Positions 14,491-16,151 of a DNA stretch of 16,151 nucleotides are shown here, in pieces (the first letter of the stretch is position 1; every line of letters starts with the position of its first letter). The translations under genes were made by a program, and so were the position numbers. The notes beneath the pieces were generated by a model. That model was not told where the DNA came from. It made no database searches and was given only the letters and a program-made list of their open reading frames with translations. Source of the stretch: JANYBV01 sp043763155 (lineage in GTDB: Bacteria; Pseudomonadota; Alphaproteobacteria; Rickettsiales; SXRF01); contig JAYULW010000018.1 in NCBI GenBank assembly GCA_043763155.1, positions 1 to 16,151 of the forward strand, written 5' to 3'.

Positions 14491-14919
14491 ATGAAAATAG
14501 AACATAAACCACACGCCCAGATAGCAAAGCGCTCCAAGGCTGGGCCGCATTTGACCAAGCATGAGAATTTGGGCTTCAATGGCCGCTTCGCCATGATTAT
14601 CACGGATGCCGTCGGCACCATGTGGTGCGCCTATCTTTTTGCCATGCTTGCGCTCATCAGTCTGCCGGAAGCAATCCACGCAGGTACCGCAGCGCTGATA
14701 GCATGGGTCGCGCAGACATTTTTACAGCTGGTGCTGCTGTCGGTTATCATGGTCGGCCAGAAAGTGGCGGCAGGCGCCTCGGATAAGCAGGCGCTCCAAA
14801 CCTATAACGATGCCGAAGCCATCCTCGAAATACAGGACGAGGTGCATCGTTTAATTAAAATCAATAATGACCTGACGCAAGAGATCCACGTTGCACTGGC
14901 CCAAAAAAGCCCCGCCTAA
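14491..14919 (+). CDS. Small inner-membrane protein, DUF1003-like
   Basis: The product has 142 residues. After a basic N-terminus come FNGRFAMIITDAVGTMWCAYLFAMLALISLP (first membrane helix, about 35-62) and AALIAWVAQTFLQLVLLSVIMVGQ (second, about 67-90). Then follow ASDKQALQTYNDAEAILEIQ and a helical C-terminus. The FN-R-A-IT--VGTMWCAY and W-AQTFLQLVLL-VI-VGQ pattern is that of DUF1003 membrane proteins, whose function is not established. Both ends probably face the cytoplasm. The start ATG at 14491 has only a weak GGGAC upstream. The stop codon TAA (14917-14919) lies inside an 11-bp tandem repeat. The gene stands alone between two non-coding, repeat-bearing stretches. Confidence 0.85.
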   Translation: MKIEHKPHAQIAKRSKAGPHLTKHENLGFNGRFAMIITDAVGTMWCAYLFAMLALISLPEAIHAGTAALIAWVAQTFLQLVLLSVIMVGQKVAAGASDKQALQTYNDAEAILEIQDEVHRLIKINNDLTQEIHVALAQKSPA

Positions 14920-14951
14920 GCCCCGCCTAAACCCGGCCTAAACCCCGCCAC
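14908..14951. repeat. Four imperfect 11-bp tandem repeats across a stop codon
   Basis: Units AGCCCCGCCTA (twice), AACCCGGCCTA and AACCCCGCCAC follow each other from 14908. The first unit supplies the last codons and the TAA of the DUF1003-like gene. The first three units read CCTAA at their junctions. Confidence 0.85.
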
Positions 14952-14957
14952 CACCGG

Positions 14958-14990
14958 GCCATTATTGCCTGGCACCCGCCATTATTGCCT
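14958..14990. repeat. Two copies of GCCATTATTGCCT, 20 bases apart
   Basis: GCCATTATTGCCT occurs at 14958-14970 and at 14978-14990, directly after the 11-bp repeats. Together they make about 80 bases of simple duplicated sequence downstream of the membrane protein gene. Confidence 0.85.
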
Positions 14991-15105
14991 ATCCCCACAG
15001 GTAAATAAGTGCGGCGGAAACGCGCGCCACAGCCCTGAAACCCGCGCAGGCTGGTATGACGCGCCGAAAACATAGGCTTGGAACAATTATTGCATATATT
15101 TGGCC

Positions 15106-15227
15106 GCATCCTGATAAATGCAAGGAAGCTGCTGGCCCAAAATCTGGCAGCTTCCTTATAAAATACAGAGAGATAAATCCTATCGTAAGTTTTTTTGAAA
15201 GAGTACGTTTAATACCTATCAGGATGC
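15106..15227. repeat. Nested inverted repeats upstream of the EF-hand gene
   Basis: The outer arms are a perfect 11-bp inverted repeat: GCATCCTGATA (15106-15116) and TATCAGGATGC (15217-15227). Inside is another perfect 11-bp inverted repeat, AAGGAAGCTGC (15122-15132) and GCAGCTTCCTT (15147-15157), with a 14-base loop. Further short direct repeats lie here: AGTACGTT at 15202 and 15232, TTCCTTATAAA at 15152 and 15238, and ATGCAAG at 15118 and 15224. The inner hairpin has no clean T-tract but could end the upstream transcript. The outer pair resembles a regulatory site or the ends of a miniature element; no target duplication is visible. The rest of the gene-free stretch 14991-15265 holds nothing else I can support. 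Confidence 0.7.
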
Positions 15228-15265
15228 AAGTAGTACGTTCCTTATAAACCATGTAGGAGATTTAC

Positions 15266-16150
15266 ATGTCTAGTACAGCAGCTTTATCTGCCGGCGGAGG
15301 AGGGGGGATAGACCTCTCAGCCCTTCGACAGCAAAGATTCAATAAGATTGATACCAATGGCGACGGTACGGTCTCTAAAGATGAATTTGTGTCCGGCCGT
15401 CCTAAAGGTGTAAGCGAAAGCAATGCCAGCTCCTTGTACGACAAGATTGATACGCAAAAAACAGGCGCATTGACCGAGTCCGACCTTGAAACTGGCTTAG
15501 CCCAAAACCGTCCGTCCGGTAACGGCGGCGGGTTAGGTGCTAATCTCTCAAGTGGCGTTCTGGCTGCTCTTTTACAAGCATCCCAGGAAACCACTAGCAC
15601 CAGCAGCACCACTGCCAGCGCCGCAACAAGCGCCAGCAGCACAACGTCTGATACCAGCAGCAACGGTGCCGACAAGATCCTCTCCGATCTTGAGGCGTTG
15701 CTGACGGATATCAGCTCGCTTGGTTCTGCGTCTGGCGCTGCCAATGGCCCTCCTTCTGCGAAGGATATCTTCAGCAAGCTCGATACGGACGGTGACGGCA
15801 AACTCTCGAAAGCGGAGTTTGTCGCTGGCCGCCCCGATGGGGTAAGCGAAGACCAGGCCAGTGCCCTGTTCAGCAAAATTGATTCCAGCGGAACAGGCTC
15901 CATCAGTGAACAGCAATTCGCCGATAACACCCAGCCGGGCGGTCCCGGCGGTGAAACCGGCGGACATGTTGGGCATGGTGGGCACCACCACGGCCATGGC
16001 GGCCCGCCTCCGGCTGAAACCGCTTCAACGGATAGCACAAGCACCTCCGATAATCAGGTCTTGCTGCAAATCCTGCAGGCGATTCAGTCCTACACAGCGA
16101 CCGCTTCAAACAACACCCCTGCGACAAGCGCCATTGCCGCAACGGCCTGA
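15266..16150 (+). CDS. EF-hand calcium-binding protein with internal duplication
   Basis: The product has 294 residues; the ATG has GGAGA eight bases upstream, and the stop is TGA at 16148-16150. It contains two EF-hand pairs. Loop 1, DTNGDGTVSKDE (29-40), and loop 3, DTDGDGKLSKAE (173-184), are canonical with Asp at positions 1 and 5, Gly at 6 and Glu at 12. Loop 2, DTQKTGALTESD (62-73), and loop 4, DSSGTGSISEQQ (206-217), are degenerate and may bind weakly or not. Residues about 25-77 and 169-221 are clear copies of each other, including EFV(S/A)GRP(K/D)GVSE. Between them is a Ser/Thr-rich stretch (about 105-132). A His/Gly-rich segment (about 232-247) and another Ser/Thr tail follow. There is no standard signal peptide; export by a non-Sec route is possible. 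The role could be calcium sensing or buffering, or an extracellular function. No obvious partner gene is next to it. Confidence 0.9.
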   Translation: MSSTAALSAGGGGGIDLSALRQQRFNKIDTNGDGTVSKDEFVSGRPKGVSESNASSLYDKIDTQKTGALTESDLETGLAQNRPSGNGGGLGANLSSGVLAALLQASQETTSTSSTTASAATSASSTTSDTSSNGADKILSDLEALLTDISSLGSASGAANGPPSAKDIFSKLDTDGDGKLSKAEFVAGRPDGVSEDQASALFSKIDSSGTGSISEQQFADNTQPGGPGGETGGHVGHGGHHHGHGGPPPAETASTDSTSTSDNQVLLQILQAIQSYTATASNNTPATSAIAATA

Positions 16151-16151
16151 T

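Overview
The window reads as an ordinary chromosomal stretch of an alphaproteobacterium. The evidence is a cysteine-free alphaproteobacterial-type ribosomal protein L31, a sensor kinase with a PdhS/PleC/DivJ-style dimerisation domain, a dnaK promoter matching the alphaproteobacterial RpoH pattern, a TTAA-N7-TTAA (CtrA-like) site, and the gene order dnaK-dnaJ-dapB. The exact order cannot be fixed from sequence alone. Most genes are fairly GC-rich; the large orphan gene at 11761-13974 and its flanks are visibly richer in A+T.

Left part (1-2400): the 3' end of an RND-type efflux adaptor gene (plus strand) converges on an outer-membrane beta-barrel gene (minus). Then comes the rplU-rpmA ribosomal protein operon (L21, L27; minus), with a near-consensus housekeeping promoter, a short structured leader and an intrinsic terminator.

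Middle part (2400-10430): a membrane-bound hybrid-free sensor histidine kinase (plus) faces two uncharacterised low-complexity ORFs (minus). These two ORFs lie in the same reading frame and are separated by a single TAA, so they may be one interrupted gene. Next is the minus-strand chaperone block dnaK - hairpin terminator - dnaJ - dapB. dnaK has an RpoH-like promoter, dnaJ lies behind a partial terminator, and dapB overlaps dnaJ by ATGA.

Right part (10430-16151): a small unrecognised protein with a CtrA-like upstream site; rpmE (L31, minus), which shares a bidirectional terminator with it; a CAU-anticodon tRNA that resembles tRNA-Ile2 (lysidine type); a 737-residue orphan protein; a repeat-containing gene-poor stretch; a small two-helix DUF1003-like membrane protein whose stop codon sits in an 11-bp tandem repeat; a nested inverted-repeat segment; and a four-EF-hand calcium-binding protein built from an internal duplication.

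The housekeeping parts (ribosomal proteins, chaperones, lysine/peptidoglycan precursor synthesis, tRNA) are secure. The accessory parts are the split low-complexity gene pair, the 737-residue orphan beside the tRNA, and the repeat-rich 13975-15260 stretch. I see no CRISPR array, transposase, integrase or recognisable defence system, and no clear evidence of a new multi-gene system.
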